NCBI RefSeq assembly: GCF_001679785.1
Contig: NZ_CP016286.1
Location: 3,408,001-3,472,000, forward strand
Source of the DNA: Rhizobium leguminosarum
Lineage (GTDB): Bacteria > Pseudomonadota > Alphaproteobacteria > Rhizobiales > Rhizobiaceae
Direction: 5' to 3'
DNA: 64,000 nt
Both the position numbers and the translations under genes were made by a program. How positions within the stretch are numbered: the first letter of the stretch is position 1; each line of letters begins with the position of its first letter. Positions 18,665-27,819 of this stretch are shown here, in pieces. Below the pieces are notes generated by a model. That model ran no database searches. It had not been told where the DNA came from and worked only from the letters and a program-made list of their open reading frames with translations.

Positions 18665-18749
18665 AGCCATCCCTTTGATCTTTAAGCCCCGACGCCGCTG
18701 CGATATGACATTGCTCAGGATCTCGTCATAAACAAGAGGCAACGACCGG

Positions 18750-19538
18750 ATGATGACACCTTCGCCGCGCTTCGAGGTCAGCAACCCGGCCTTTGCGCCT
18801 GACGGGCGCCATCTGATCGCCGTGTTGCCGCTTGGCGCCCATGAGCAGCACGGCCCTCACCTGCCCTTCGAAACCGACACCCTGATTGCCGAAGGCATCG
18901 CCGGGCGATTGAAGATGGCCTTGCCCGCCGGCCTGCCGGTCACCTTCCTGCCCGCCGAATCTGTCGGCTATTCCATAGAGCATATGGATGTTGAAGGAAC
19001 GAAGATGCTTGCCTTCGACGAAGCGGTAAACCGCTGGCTCGGCATCGCCGAGGGGCTTGCAAAGCAGGGCATCCGCAAATTCGTGATGCTGAACGCCCAT
19101 GGCGGCAATTCTTCCGTCATATCAATCGTCGCAACCGAGGCGCGGGTCCGCTTTGCCATGCTGGCGGTGGCGACGAGCTGGACCCGTTTCGGCGTGCCGG
19201 ATGGCGTGATCACGCCGGAGGAAAAGGCGATCGGCATCCACGGCGGCGATATCGAGACCTCGGTGATGCTGGCGCTTCATCCCGACAAGGTGGATATGGC
19301 GAAGGCGGCGGACTTTTCTTCGCGACAGACGGAATTTGCCGAGCGCTTCAAACATCTGCGCGCCTACGGGCCGCACGCCTTCGGCTGGAAGATGTCGGAC
19401 CTCAATGCCGAAGGCGTGGCGGGCAATGCCGCAGCTGCGACGGCAAAGAAAGGCGAGGCGCTGATTGCCCATGCGGTAAAAGGACTGGTGGAATTGCTGA
19501 GCGATGTCGATGCATTCGATGTGGCGCAACTCAGGTGA
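18750..19538 (+). CDS. Creatininase-family metal-dependent amidohydrolase
   Basis: A 262-residue enzyme of the creatininase / FAPy deformylase / MftE family. The metal ligands are visible: GAHEQHGPHLPFETD near residues 29-43, LNAHGGNSS near 114-122 and HGGDIETS near 167-174. These place two divalent ions, as in creatininase, but members also open other cyclic amides or process mycofactocin peptides; nothing here tells them apart. The ATG at 18750 is followed at once by a second ATG. It stands alone, opposite the MarR gene. Confidence 0.85.
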   Translation: MMTPSPRFEVSNPAFAPDGRHLIAVLPLGAHEQHGPHLPFETDTLIAEGIAGRLKMALPAGLPVTFLPAESVGYSIEHMDVEGTKMLAFDEAVNRWLGIAEGLAKQGIRKFVMLNAHGGNSSVISIVATEARVRFAMLAVATSWTRFGVPDGVITPEEKAIGIHGGDIETSVMLALHPDKVDMAKAADFSSRQTEFAERFKHLRAYGPHAFGWKMSDLNAEGVAGNAAAATAKKGEALIAHAVKGLVELLSDVDAFDVAQLR

Positions 19539-19567
19539 ATATGGGTCATCTGCACCGGCCAGATGAT

Positions 19568-19590
19568 GTGATCTTATAACATTATAAAAC
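19568..19590. promoter_or_regulatory. Zur-like operator upstream of the COG0523 GTPase
   Basis: The sequence around TTATAACATTAT (19574-19585) fits the alphaproteobacterial Zur core TTATAACAT, with a weaker left half. It lies about 100 bases before the metal-GTPase gene, a family often zinc-repressed. The match is by eye and no score is claimed. Confidence 0.45.
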
Positions 19591-19686
19591 CCTTTGAACT
19601 GCCACGCTCAAGCCATTATATGAGACCAACCGTTCAAGCAGCCGATCCCAAGCCGCTCGGCCGCACGCCTAATCCTAGAGGTTCTC

Positions 19687-20772
19687 ATGACCGACGCGAT
19701 CTCCACCCATAAGCCCATTCCCGTTACCGTGCTCACCGGTTATCTCGGCGCCGGCAAGACGACGCTGCTCAACCGCATCCTCTCCGAAAATCACGGCAAG
19801 AAATATGCGGTCATCGTCAATGAATTCGGCGAAATCGGCATCGACAACGACCTGATCGTCGAGTCGGACGAGGAAATCTACGAGATGAACAATGGCTGCG
19901 TCTGTTGCACGGTGCGCGGCGACCTGATCCGCGTTGTCGAAGGCCTGATGCGCCGCCCCGGCCGCTTCGACGGCATCATCGTCGAGACGACCGGCCTTGC
20001 CGATCCGGTGCCGGTCGCCCAGACCTTCTTCATGGATGACGATGTGCGCGCCAAGACCGAGCTCGACGCCGTCGTCGCCCTTGTCGATGCCAAGCACCTG
20101 CCGCTGCGCCTGAAGGACAGCCGCGAGGCCGAAGACCAGATCGCCTTCGCCGACGTCGTCATCATCAACAAGACCGACCTGGTGACCTCGGAAGAACTTG
20201 ATGTGATCGAGGATATCGTCCGCGCCATCAACCCGGCCGCCCGCGTCTACAAGACCAGCCGCTCTGGCGTCGACCTCGCCCGCGTGCTCGATCAGGGCGC
20301 CTTCAACCTGGAGCGCGCGCTCGAAAACGATCCGCATTTCCTGGAGCACGGCCATGACGACCACGTCTGCGGCCCCGATTGCGATCACGACCATCACGGC
20401 CACGACCATCATCACCATGGCGCCCATAACCATGGCGCCCATAACCATGGCGCGATGTCGGCGATCCACGATGTGACGGTGCAGTCGGTGTCGCTGCGCG
20501 GCGGTCAGATGAACCCGGAGCGTTTCTTCCCCTGGATCCAGAAGATCACCCAGACGCAGGGGCCGAATATTCTGCGTCTCAAGGGCATTATCGCCTTCAA
20601 GGACGATCCCGAGCGTTACGTCGTTCAGGGTGTGCATATGATCATTGAGGGTGATCACCAGCGGCCGTGGAAGGAAGGCGAAAAGCACGAGAGCCGTCTC
20701 GTCTTCATCGGCCGCGAACTCGACCGCGAGAAGCTCGAATCCTCCTTCAAGGCCTGCGAGGCAGCCGCCTGA
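19687..20772 (+). CDS. COG0523 (CobW/ZNG1-like) metal-chaperone GTPase
   Basis: A 361-residue P-loop GTPase of the G3E family. It has Walker A GYLGAGKT (18-25), the metal-binding CVCC at Cys71-Cys74 followed by TVRGDL, a Walker B-like ETTGLADP, and NKTD for guanine. A histidine-rich loop (about 221-258) with [20 protein letters not shown], given here in part as [14 protein letters not shown], is followed by the CobW C-terminal domain. The loop DNA contains two exact 15-bp repeats (20416-20445) plus a partial third. Such proteins insert or deliver zinc or other metals. First gene of a three-gene operon, overlapping the next start by one base. Confidence 0.93.
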   Translation: MTDAISTHKPIPVTVLTGYLGAGKTTLLNRILSENHGKKYAVIVNEFGEIGIDNDLIVESDEEIYEMNNGCVCCTVRGDLIRVVEGLMRRPGRFDGIIVETTGLADPVPVAQTFFMDDDVRAKTELDAVVALVDAKHLPLRLKDSREAEDQIAFADVVIINKTDLVTSEELDVIEDIVRAINPAARVYKTSRSGVDLARVLDQGAFNLERALENDPHFLEHGHDDHVCGPDCDHDHHGHDHHHHGAHNHGAHNHGAMSAIHDVTVQSVSLRGGQMNPERFFPWIQKITQTQGPNILRLKGIIAFKDDPERYVVQGVHMIIEGDHQRPWKEGEKHESRLVFIGRELDREKLESSFKACEAAA

Positions 20773-21761
20773 TGCCGACAGTTGCACCGCTTGATCTCGA
20801 CGGCCACGTTCTGGCCGTCGAATTTTTAGGTGATGTTCCCTTCTTCGCAAGCGCAAACGGTACATTCCACCGGCTGGACGGCGGCGACAGGGTTTCTGAA
20901 GCCCACCAGGGCATGCTCACCGCCATCCGCGATCCCTACAGCGAGAGCCTGATTTCGGGCGGCGAGGACGGCAAGGTGCTGCGCATTGCCGCCGACGGCA
21001 GCGTCAGCGAAATCGCGACCGCGCCGCGCAAGTGGATTTCGCAGGTGGCAGCCGGCCCGCAGGGCGCCGTTGCCTATTCCTACGGCAAGAGTTCGCTCGT
21101 GCGCCTTGCCGACGGCACGACCAAGGAATTCCCCGAAGAGCGCACCGTCGAAGGTCTTGCCTTTGCACCGAAAGGCCTGCGCATCGCCGCGGCGCGCTAC
21201 AACGGTGTGTCGCTGCACTGGATCGGCATGAATGCCAAGCCGATCGATCTTGAATGGAAGGGTGCGCATACCGGCGTCACCTTCTCGCCTGATGGTAATT
21301 TCCTCGTCACCTCGATGCAGGAAAACGCATTGCACGGCTGGAAGCTCGACATCAAGCCCGGCACCGAAGCCCGCCACATGCGCATGACCGGCTACCCTTC
21401 CAAGGTGAAATCGCTCTCCTGGTCGGTCAAGGGCAAGTGGCTCGCGTCTTCGGGCGCGCCTGCGGCAATCGTCTGGCCCTTCCAGGGCAAGGACGGGCCG
21501 ATGGGCAAGGCGCCGCTGGAGCTCGGCACCCGCGCAAATATCATGGCAACCGCGGTGAAATTCCATCCGCTCGAGGACATCCTCGCCATCGGCTTCATCG
21601 ACGGCATGATCCTGGCCGTGCGCATCGCCGACAGCAAGGAAGCCCTGCTGCGCCGGCCCGGCAAGGGTGCGATCACAGCGATGAGCTGGAGCAAAAACGG
21701 CAAGTTGCTCGCCTTCGGCTCGGAAGCTGGCGATTGTGGTGTCATCGATATTTCGGCTTGA
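20772..21761 (+). CDS. WD40-type beta-propeller protein
   Basis: A 329-residue protein built from about seven beta-propeller blades: repeated segments such as GHVLAVEFLGDVPFFAS, TGVTFSPDGNFLVTSMQENALHGW (by its centre FSPDGNFLVT), VKSLSWSVKGKWLASSGA and ITAMSWSKNGKLLAFGSEAG each read as WD40-like strands. No signal peptide, so cytosolic. The ATG overlaps the GTPase stop (TGATG), which shows translational coupling and a shared role; in this context a scaffold for the metal GTPase is a reasonable inference. The long reading back to 20667 is a shadow. Confidence 0.85.
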   Translation: MPTVAPLDLDGHVLAVEFLGDVPFFASANGTFHRLDGGDRVSEAHQGMLTAIRDPYSESLISGGEDGKVLRIAADGSVSEIATAPRKWISQVAAGPQGAVAYSYGKSSLVRLADGTTKEFPEERTVEGLAFAPKGLRIAAARYNGVSLHWIGMNAKPIDLEWKGAHTGVTFSPDGNFLVTSMQENALHGWKLDIKPGTEARHMRMTGYPSKVKSLSWSVKGKWLASSGAPAAIVWPFQGKDGPMGKAPLELGTRANIMATAVKFHPLEDILAIGFIDGMILAVRIADSKEALLRRPGKGAITAMSWSKNGKLLAFGSEAGDCGVIDISA

Positions 21762-21767
21762 GGCCCG

Positions 21768-22274
21768 TTGCCGGTAATGGACGACGCCCTGACGGAACCC
21801 GAAATCATGGCGCTCACCGCCGATCACATGCAAGCCGCGGCCGCAATCAGACGTGCTTCCCTGTGGCAGCGGCTGCCCTGGCTGCCGGATGTGCATACGC
21901 CCGAGGAGGAAGAGCAGTATTGGCGCATGCATCTGCTGCCGAATTGCTCCATCCTCGGCGCTGCCATGGGCAACCGGCTCGTCGGTGTCATCGCCTATGG
22001 CGACAACTGGGTAGAGCAGCTTTACGTTCTCCCCGGTTTCCAGGGCATGGGCATCGGCTCTTCACTCCTCGGCTGCGCCAAGGAGGAGATGAACGAGATG
22101 AGGCTCTGGACGTTTAAGCGTAATGCAGGCGCTCGTGCTTTCTACGAACGGCATGGTTTTACCGCTGAAAAGGAGACCGATGGCGCCGACAACGAAGAGC
22201 GGGAGCCTGATGTGCTCCATCATTGGCGCCGGCTTCCGGAGCTGACTCCTCGCCCGCAGCCATCCGGTGGTTAG
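21768..22274 (+). CDS. GNAT-family N-acetyltransferase
   Basis: A 168-residue acetyltransferase with the acetyl-CoA motif LYVLPGFQGMGIGSSLLGCA, cited as QGMGIGSSLL, and FYERHGFTAE near the C-terminus. It begins 6 bases after the propeller gene, so it is the third gene of the operon. Start is a TTG at 21768 with GAGG 4 bases upstream; an ATG at 21777 is an equally possible start. Its substrate is unknown; association with a zinc-type GTPase hints at acetylation of a protein or amine linked to metal status. Confidence 0.85.
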   Translation: MPVMDDALTEPEIMALTADHMQAAAAIRRASLWQRLPWLPDVHTPEEEEQYWRMHLLPNCSILGAAMGNRLVGVIAYGDNWVEQLYVLPGFQGMGIGSSLLGCAKEEMNEMRLWTFKRNAGARAFYERHGFTAEKETDGADNEEREPDVLHHWRRLPELTPRPQPSGG

Positions 22275-22394
22275 AATACGCTATCGGACTCAAGTCCGTA
22301 GGATATCGGGGCTTGCCAAACGCCGTGCCCGGGCGAAACGTGAACCACGAGCAGGAAGCGCTTTGCGCTGCCGTGGCTGACAGAGGAAACGGAA

Positions 22395-23213
22395 ATGTCG
22401 AAATCGACCCGCCTCGGTTTAGCCGGGCAACAGCCGCAGCCTTTGGCCGACGCATCCGTCTGGACTGTGATCCGCGCCGAGGCGGCCGAGTTCGCCGCGC
22501 GCGAGCCGATATTGCGGCAGCTGCTTGCCGCTCAGGTAACGGACACTGCCAACAACGATGAGATCATCGCCCGCGTGCTGGCGGCGCGGCTCTCCGTAGC
22601 GCAGGTGGAAACGGGTGATCTGTTCGATCTCATCCTGTCCACACTTGATGACGATATCATGCGGAAGGTCGAGGCCGATCTCATCGCCGTGCGCGAGCGC
22701 GATCCGGCCTGCACGACATTTCTGCACGCGCTTCTCAATCTGAAGGGCTTTCATGCGCTTGAGACGCATCGCATCGCCCATGCGCTCTGGATCGCCGGCC
22801 GTCCGGAGATCGCCAGTTGGCTCGCCAATCTCGTTTCGCTGGTCTTCGGCCCGGATATCCATCCGGCGGCACGGATCGGCGCATCCATCATGCTCGACCA
22901 CGGTTCGGGCATCGTCATCGGCGAAACGGCTGTCATCGAGGATGAAGTGTCTATCCTGCAGAACGTCACGCTCGGCGGCACCGGCAAGGAGACCGGCGAC
23001 CGCCACCCGAAGATCCGCCACGGCGTGATGATCGGCGCGGGCGCCAAGATCCTCGGCAATATCGAAATCGGCGACTTCAGCAAAGTCGCCGCCGGCAGCG
23101 TCGTGCTCAAATCGGTTCCCACGCATTGCACGGTTGCCGGCGTGCCGGCAACGGTCGTGCGCATCCACCGCGCCGACGAAATTCCGGCCGAGACGATGGA
23201 CCAGAATATCTAG
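22395..23213 (+). CDS. cysE: Serine O-acetyltransferase
   Basis: Makes O-acetylserine from serine and acetyl-CoA, the first step of cysteine synthesis. The 272 residues comprise an alpha-helical N-terminal half and a left-handed beta-helix with hexapeptide repeats: IMLDHGSGIVIGETAVI, SILQNVTLGGTGKETGDRHPKI, cited by LGGTGKETGDRHPK, VMIGAGAKILGNIEIG and VAAGSVVLKSV are the classic CysE stretch, with catalytic Asp and His in LDHG and the later GDRHP. GAGGAAACGGAA precedes the ATG. Single gene. Confidence 0.95.
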   Translation: MSKSTRLGLAGQQPQPLADASVWTVIRAEAAEFAAREPILRQLLAAQVTDTANNDEIIARVLAARLSVAQVETGDLFDLILSTLDDDIMRKVEADLIAVRERDPACTTFLHALLNLKGFHALETHRIAHALWIAGRPEIASWLANLVSLVFGPDIHPAARIGASIMLDHGSGIVIGETAVIEDEVSILQNVTLGGTGKETGDRHPKIRHGVMIGAGAKILGNIEIGDFSKVAAGSVVLKSVPTHCTVAGVPATVVRIHRADEIPAETMDQNI

Positions 23214-23226
23214 GGTCGCCCCGTTC

Positions 23227-24384
23227 CTACGCGGCCTGCTGATTCTCCCCGAAGGCTTCGACCCGGTTGCGGCCTTCGCGCTTCGAACGGTAGAGCGCCT
23301 CATCGGCCTTCTGCATCAACCGTTCAAAATCTCCGCCGCTTTCCGCGCGCGCGGCAACGCCGATGCTCAGCGTTGGAAAGACGGCCAGATCCGGCCGCTG
23401 CATGACGGCAGCGGCGAAGCCGAGACGGATGCGCTCGGCAATCGCCATCGCCTCCTCCCGGGAAGTATTTTTCAGCACCGCCAGGAATTCATCCCCACCT
23501 TGACGGGCAAGCAGATCGTCCGAGCGCATGATGCCCCTCGAAACACTGGCGAAAAGCCGCAGGATGTCGTCACCGGCGGCATGGCCATGCCTGTCGTTCA
23601 ATTGCTTGAAATGGTCGATATCGATGATCAGCAGCGATACCGGCCGGGAGCCGAGGGCGGGCAGATGCTGGGCAAGGCCGCCGCGATTGAGCGCGCCGGT
23701 CAGCGGATCGTGGTGAGCGAGCTCAGTCAGCTGATTTCGGCTGCGCTCGGCGGCCATCAGCACCATGGCCATGCTGCGCAGCATGATGAAGGCGACCGCC
23801 GATACCGCCATCCAGCTGTGAATTGCACTGCCGCCGAAGGGATCCGGCCCGCCGATCTCACCGGTCGCCGCGAGAATGCTGCGAACCGCAAAGATCGCGG
23901 CAGTGCAGGCGTAGAGGCCGACAAGCAAGGCTGCCGAATAAAGCCTCTCGCGCCGGACAATGCTGATCGCCTCCCTTGCAACGGCAAGATCGCAGAGGCA
24001 GCAGATGACGGAGACGTAGAGGAGCCTGGCCGAGACTGCCGATGGATCGCTGACGATGAGGACGACAGGAACGCTGACGAGCAAGATGGCAAGCCAGAAA
24101 GTGCGCTGGTCGAGCGCTCGTCCCGAAAACACGCGCACGGCAAAGAACATCAGCATGTAGCCGGCGATGGTGACGATATTGCCGCCGTCGACCGAGACCG
24201 AGTAGGGAACGAGATTGCGCAGCGCGACGAGAAACGAGCCGACACCGACAAGAAGGTTGCTCAAGCCCCACCACAGCGGCCATCTCTCGAAGCGACCCGT
24301 CGCATAGGCTGCAAGCTGGAGGATGCCCAGCACGAAACAGCTCACGGCAACAATGAAATAGATTGTCCTGAGATCCAGCAGCAT
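23227..24384 (-). CDS. Membrane diguanylate cyclase (GGDEF)
   Basis: A 385-residue inner-membrane cyclase that makes c-di-GMP from GTP. Six or seven hydrophobic segments fill the first 215 residues, followed by a full GGDEF domain (about 220-375): HDPLTGALNRGG, DIDHFKQLNDRHGH, and an intact GGDEF at about 296-300. An inhibitory-site RSDD lies five residues before the GGDEF, so product feedback is expected. The membrane part looks like a 7-helix receptor-type sensor. It is not obviously in an operon. Convergent with cysE with only 13 bases between them. Confidence 0.92.
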   Translation of the reverse strand: MLLDLRTIYFIVAVSCFVLGILQLAAYATGRFERWPLWWGLSNLLVGVGSFLVALRNLVPYSVSVDGGNIVTIAGYMLMFFAVRVFSGRALDQRTFWLAILLVSVPVVLIVSDPSAVSARLLYVSVICCLCDLAVAREAISIVRRERLYSAALLVGLYACTAAIFAVRSILAATGEIGGPDPFGGSAIHSWMAVSAVAFIMLRSMAMVLMAAERSRNQLTELAHHDPLTGALNRGGLAQHLPALGSRPVSLLIIDIDHFKQLNDRHGHAAGDDILRLFASVSRGIMRSDDLLARQGGDEFLAVLKNTSREEAMAIAERIRLGFAAAVMQRPDLAVFPTLSIGVAARAESGGDFERLMQKADEALYRSKREGRNRVEAFGENQQAA

Positions 24385-24480
24385 GGCGCTTTTCCGAAAT
24401 TCTCGCGGAACTTACAGGAAGCGTTTTGCGGTTTGATTGGAGCCTTCGCTAAAAATTTAACGATCGGCGTTTTTCGCCGC

Positions 24481-24535
24481 TGCATAATTCAAAGTCCTAC
24501 AGCACCCTTGGCGCGTCTGAAAGACGCGCGGCCCT
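24481..24535 (-). repeat. Nested-hairpin intergenic repeat (copy D, minus orientation)
   Basis: Reverse complement of copies A-C: inner stem GCGCGTCT / AGACGCGC is perfect around a 3-base loop, followed by the conserved GGACTTTGAATTATGC end. It starts 5 bases after the serine hydrolase stop and in the same orientation, as copy B does for the kinase. Confidence 0.7.
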
Positions 24536-24539
24536 GTCG

Positions 24540-25571
24540 TCAGGCGGCACGCACCGAGCCGATGATGTCCGCCAACAGACCGTGCAGCAAGTCCCTGTAG
24601 CCGCTTCGGGCAGACGGACCGCTCTCTTCCGAGGTCATGACGACGGTGAGATCGAGCGACGGCACGATGTAGAGCATCTGCCCGCCATATCCCCAGGCGA
24701 AATGCACCTGCTCGCCGCCGATCTGCCGCGTGAACCAGCCATAGCCATATTCATCGCCAGAGAAACGCGAGTTGGTGCGCTGCTGCCACGACTGGGCAAT
24801 CCAGTCGGCAGGGACGATCTGGCGGCCGTTGGCGGTCTTGCCGCCGTTGCGGTAGAGTTCGCCGAAGGCAAGCAGGGACCGCGCGCTCATCGCCATCTGA
24901 TTGCCGCCGAGATAGATGCCCTGCGGATCGCGCTCCCATGCGCCAATTCGGAAACCTTCGACAGGACCCAGCCATTCGCGCGCCAACACCAGCGTCGGCC
25001 GCCGGCCGACCTTGGTGAGAATGGCCGAAAGCAGATGCGTGGATGCGGTGGAATAGAGCATCTCGCCACCGGGCTGATCGACGAAAGGCTGCGACAGCGC
25101 AAAGCGCACCCAGTTACGCGAGGAGACCCAGCGGCCGTAGTTCGCCCCCGACATGCGATCGAGCCCAGCCTGCATAGAGAGAAGATTGCCGATGGTGATG
25201 TCGTTGATGCGCGGGTCTGGCATTACAGGGAGATCGGCCTTCAGGATCGGCGCGATCTTCTGGTCCGGCCCCGTCAGCAGCCCTTTGTTGATGGCGATAC
25301 CGATCAACGCCGAAATGATCGACTTCGAAGCGGATTTGATATTGGTCGATTCCGAGGGCGAATGACCATGGAAGCCACGTTCGCTGAGCACGCGCCCGTC
25401 GCGAGCGACAATCACCGTCTTGAGAGGTCTCATCGCGGGGTCGCTCGCCGCGCGATCGAGACGCGGACCAAGCCCGCCGACGCCGGAAGCTGTGCTCTGG
25501 GCAGTCGCCGGCCCCGTTGCAGCAAGCGGCAGGCAGAAGAAAAGCAGCAGGGAAAAAAGAAGGCGGATCAT
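24540..25571 (-). CDS. Exported serine hydrolase of the beta-lactamase/penicillin-binding fold
   Basis: A 343-residue protein with a signal peptide (hydrophobic 2-20, likely cut after ATA near 24). The catalytic S-x-x-K is SASK at about 80-83 and the second motif is YSTAS near residue 180; a C-terminal HFAWGYGGQ provides the HxG-like third motif. This is the class C beta-lactamase / esterase / PBP-like family, whose members hydrolyse esters or peptides, so true beta-lactamase activity is only one option. The ATG at 25571 heads the signal peptide, unlike the upstream reading to 25622. Confidence 0.85.
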   Translation of the reverse strand: MIRLLFSLLLFFCLPLAATGPATAQSTASGVGGLGPRLDRAASDPAMRPLKTVIVARDGRVLSERGFHGHSPSESTNIKSASKSIISALIGIAINKGLLTGPDQKIAPILKADLPVMPDPRINDITIGNLLSMQAGLDRMSGANYGRWVSSRNWVRFALSQPFVDQPGGEMLYSTASTHLLSAILTKVGRRPTLVLAREWLGPVEGFRIGAWERDPQGIYLGGNQMAMSARSLLAFGELYRNGGKTANGRQIVPADWIAQSWQQRTNSRFSGDEYGYGWFTRQIGGEQVHFAWGYGGQMLYIVPSLDLTVVMTSEESGPSARSGYRDLLHGLLADIIGSVRAA

Positions 25572-25830
25572 GCGACGCAAGATAGGATATCGCCGCGATA
25601 TGTTCGCGGGCCGACGACCCATCTCACGCGATTGTGTTTCCGCGTGCGTGGGGGAGCTAACGACCGCGCCGCTTCACCCGCCAGAAAGACAATCCGCGCC
25701 GCAACCACACCAGGCCCGCCAGCCTGGGTAGTCAAACGGCGCGGATATTTACCGGCCGGGGGAAAAATTCCCAACCTGGCGGCCGGTCGGCGTAGCCTTA
25801 CGGCTCCGCGCGTCTTTTCGGGCCGATGCG
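25572..25830. other. Intergenic region, 259 bp, with a degraded repeat
   Basis: No gene. Positions 25804-25835 (CTCCGCGCGTCTTTTCGGG and following) resemble the inner arm of the copy A-D repeat but the partner arm is altered, so I treat it as a decayed copy. Confidence 0.4.
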
Positions 25831-26421
25831 CTAGGCTGGGCGGCGAACCGGCGCACCGGTCAGCATGCGTCCCGAGGGGACGATCATGCCGGCCGCGCCG
25901 TCAAGCCAACCTTCCGTGAGCTCGAGCGCCAGAAAGCGCGAGCGTTCGAACGGACCTGGCATGACGAGATGGCGAGCCTTTTCGGCAAAGAAGCCGAAAC
26001 GTTCGTAATAGGCAGCATCGCCGACGAGCAGGACGGCCCCATGCCCGCGATTCTTCGCTTCGAGGATCGCCGCGCGCATCAGCGCCGCACCAATGCCCTT
26101 GCCGCCATGCTGCGAGGCAACAGCGAGCGGCCCGAGCAGCAGCGCATTGATCGGCGTGCCTTCGTCATTGACGCCGGCCTCGATGCTCCAGAGCCGCACC
26201 GTACCGATGAGACGGCCGTCGCGATCGCGCGCAACGAGCGCAAGACCCTCGGCCGGAACGCGGTTGCGGCGGATCTTCTCCGACGACTTCTTGCGGCGAC
26301 CCGGGCCCATGACGCGGTCGAGCAGATTTTCACGCGCAACGACATCCGAGGGATTTTCGGCGTCGATGACGAAAGTGGTAGGCGCAAAGAATGCGCGGAC
26401 AGAATCAAGAACAGCGGCCAT
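25831..26421 (-). CDS. GNAT-family N-acetyltransferase (YhbS type)
   Basis: A 196-residue acetyltransferase. The acetyl-CoA-binding part reads LLLGPLAVASQHGGKGIGAALMRAAI, cited by the core QHGGKGIGAALM, and the C-terminal half has AYYERFGFFAEKA. This pattern (LGPLAV near the centre, YYERFGF after it) marks the YhbS/COG3153 group. Substrate unknown. Single gene, ahead of ODC on the same strand with about 95 bases between them. Confidence 0.85.
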   Translation of the reverse strand: MAAVLDSVRAFFAPTTFVIDAENPSDVVARENLLDRVMGPGRRKKSSEKIRRNRVPAEGLALVARDRDGRLIGTVRLWSIEAGVNDEGTPINALLLGPLAVASQHGGKGIGAALMRAAILEAKNRGHGAVLLVGDAAYYERFGFFAEKARHLVMPGPFERSRFLALELTEGWLDGAAGMIVPSGRMLTGAPVRRPA

Positions 26422-26515
26422 CTTGGCCTCCCGTACCCAATACCGTTATCAGCGGCGATGAAGGAAAATTGTGAAATTGCCGCCCCGGCTGGTTACGGGG
26501 CCGGCGGAAACGACC

Positions 26516-27649
26516 TTAGATGACGTAGGCCTTCAACGGGTCGAAACCGTTGAAAGCGACCGCCGAATAGGTCGTCGTATAGGCGCCGGTGCCTTCGATC
26601 AGGACCTCGTCGCCGATCGAAAGGGAGATCGGCAGCGGATAGAGGTTCTTCTCGTAGAGCACGTCGGCCGAATCGCAGGTCGGACCGGCAATGACACAGG
26701 GCTCCATCTCGTCGCCGTCGTGTTCCGTACGGATCGGATAGCGGATGGCTTCATCCATCGTCTCGGCGAGACCGCCGAACTTGCCGATGTCGAGGAAGAC
26801 CCAGCGGGCATCGTCATTGTCCGACTTCTTCGAAATCAGAACGACTTCCGCCTTGATGACACCGGCATTGCCGACCATGCCGCGGCCCGGCTCGATGATC
26901 GTCTGCGGGATCTGGTTGCCGAAATGCGTGCGCAGCGCCTGGTAGATCGACTTGCCGTAAGCTTCTGCGGACGGAACGTCACGCAGGTACTTAGTCGGGA
27001 AGCCGCCGCCCATGTTGACCATCTGCAGGTGGATGCCCTGCTTGGCAAGCGATACGAAGACGCGCTTGGCATCGGCGAGCGCCGAATCCCAGGCATCGAC
27101 CTTGGTCATCTGCGAACCGACATGGAACGATACGCCATAGGACTGCAGGCCAAGCTGATGGGCGTAGACGAGAACGTCGACAGCCATCTGCGGAACGCAG
27201 CCGAACTTGCGCGACAGCGGCCATTCGGCGCCTTCGCCATCCGTGAGCACGCGGCAGAAGACACGGGCGCCGGGAGCGGCGCGCGAAATCTTCTCGACTT
27301 CCTCGTGGCTATCGACGGCAAAGAGGCTGACGCCGAGCGCATGCGCGCGGGCAACGTCACGTTCCTTCTTGATCGTGTTGCCATAGGAGATGCGGGCGGC
27401 GGTCGCACCGGCTTCGAGCGCCATTTCGATTTCGGCAACGGATGCGCAATCGAAATTGGAGCCGAGGCCTGCAAGCAGCTTCAGCACTTCGGGAGCCGGG
27501 TTGGCCTTGACGGCGTAATAGATGGCGCTGTCCGGCATGGCGTGACGGAAGGCGTGGAAATTGTCGCGAACGACGTCGAGGTCAACCACGAGGCAGGGAC
27601 CATCGGGACGTCGGGTTGCGAGAAAGTCGCGGATGCGCTGGGTGGTCAT
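26516..27649 (-). CDS. Ornithine (or lysine/ornithine) decarboxylase, fold III
   Basis: PLP-dependent decarboxylase of 377 residues making putrescine (or cadaverine). It is of the eukaryote-like fold III: the PLP lysine is Lys48 in YYAVKANP, followed by the phosphate-binding glycine segment near GGGFPTKYL and the catalytic cysteine Cys325 in GPTCDSAD, with YTTTYSAVAFNGFDP, cited by YSAVAFNGF, near the end. Rhizobia have an ODC of this type. The ATG at 27649 follows AGAGGGAATCGAT; the much longer reading to 28132 is not coding. The 5' leader is long and structured. Confidence 0.94.
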   Translation of the reverse strand: MTTQRIRDFLATRRPDGPCLVVDLDVVRDNFHAFRHAMPDSAIYYAVKANPAPEVLKLLAGLGSNFDCASVAEIEMALEAGATAARISYGNTIKKERDVARAHALGVSLFAVDSHEEVEKISRAAPGARVFCRVLTDGEGAEWPLSRKFGCVPQMAVDVLVYAHQLGLQSYGVSFHVGSQMTKVDAWDSALADAKRVFVSLAKQGIHLQMVNMGGGFPTKYLRDVPSAEAYGKSIYQALRTHFGNQIPQTIIEPGRGMVGNAGVIKAEVVLISKKSDNDDARWVFLDIGKFGGLAETMDEAIRYPIRTEHDGDEMEPCVIAGPTCDSADVLYEKNLYPLPISLSIGDEVLIEGTGAYTTTYSAVAFNGFDPLKAYVI

Positions 27650-27819
27650 ATCGATTCCCTCTTCCAATTCCAGAGCTCCGGCATGAACCGGAGGACAAAG
27701 GGCATACGATAGCTCGCATTGGAACCAGCCGGTGGAGACCCCGGAACCATAGCAAGCGCTCGATGCGCAGATAGTGAACCAACGCCGCGATGCGGTGTAA
27801 GTTCGGCTTTGTCTGCCAT
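27646..27819 (-). CDS. Possible upstream ORF overlapping the ODC start
   Basis: A 57-residue reading frame whose TGA overlaps the ODC ATG as ATGA. It has no evident Shine-Dalgarno, no family resemblance, and codons unlike its neighbours (CTA, TCA, ACA). It may be a leader ORF or chance within a structured leader, so I hold it weakly. Confidence 0.2.
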   Translation of the reverse strand: MADKAELTPHRGVGSLSAHRALAMVPGSPPAGSNASYRMPFVLRFMPELWNWKRESI

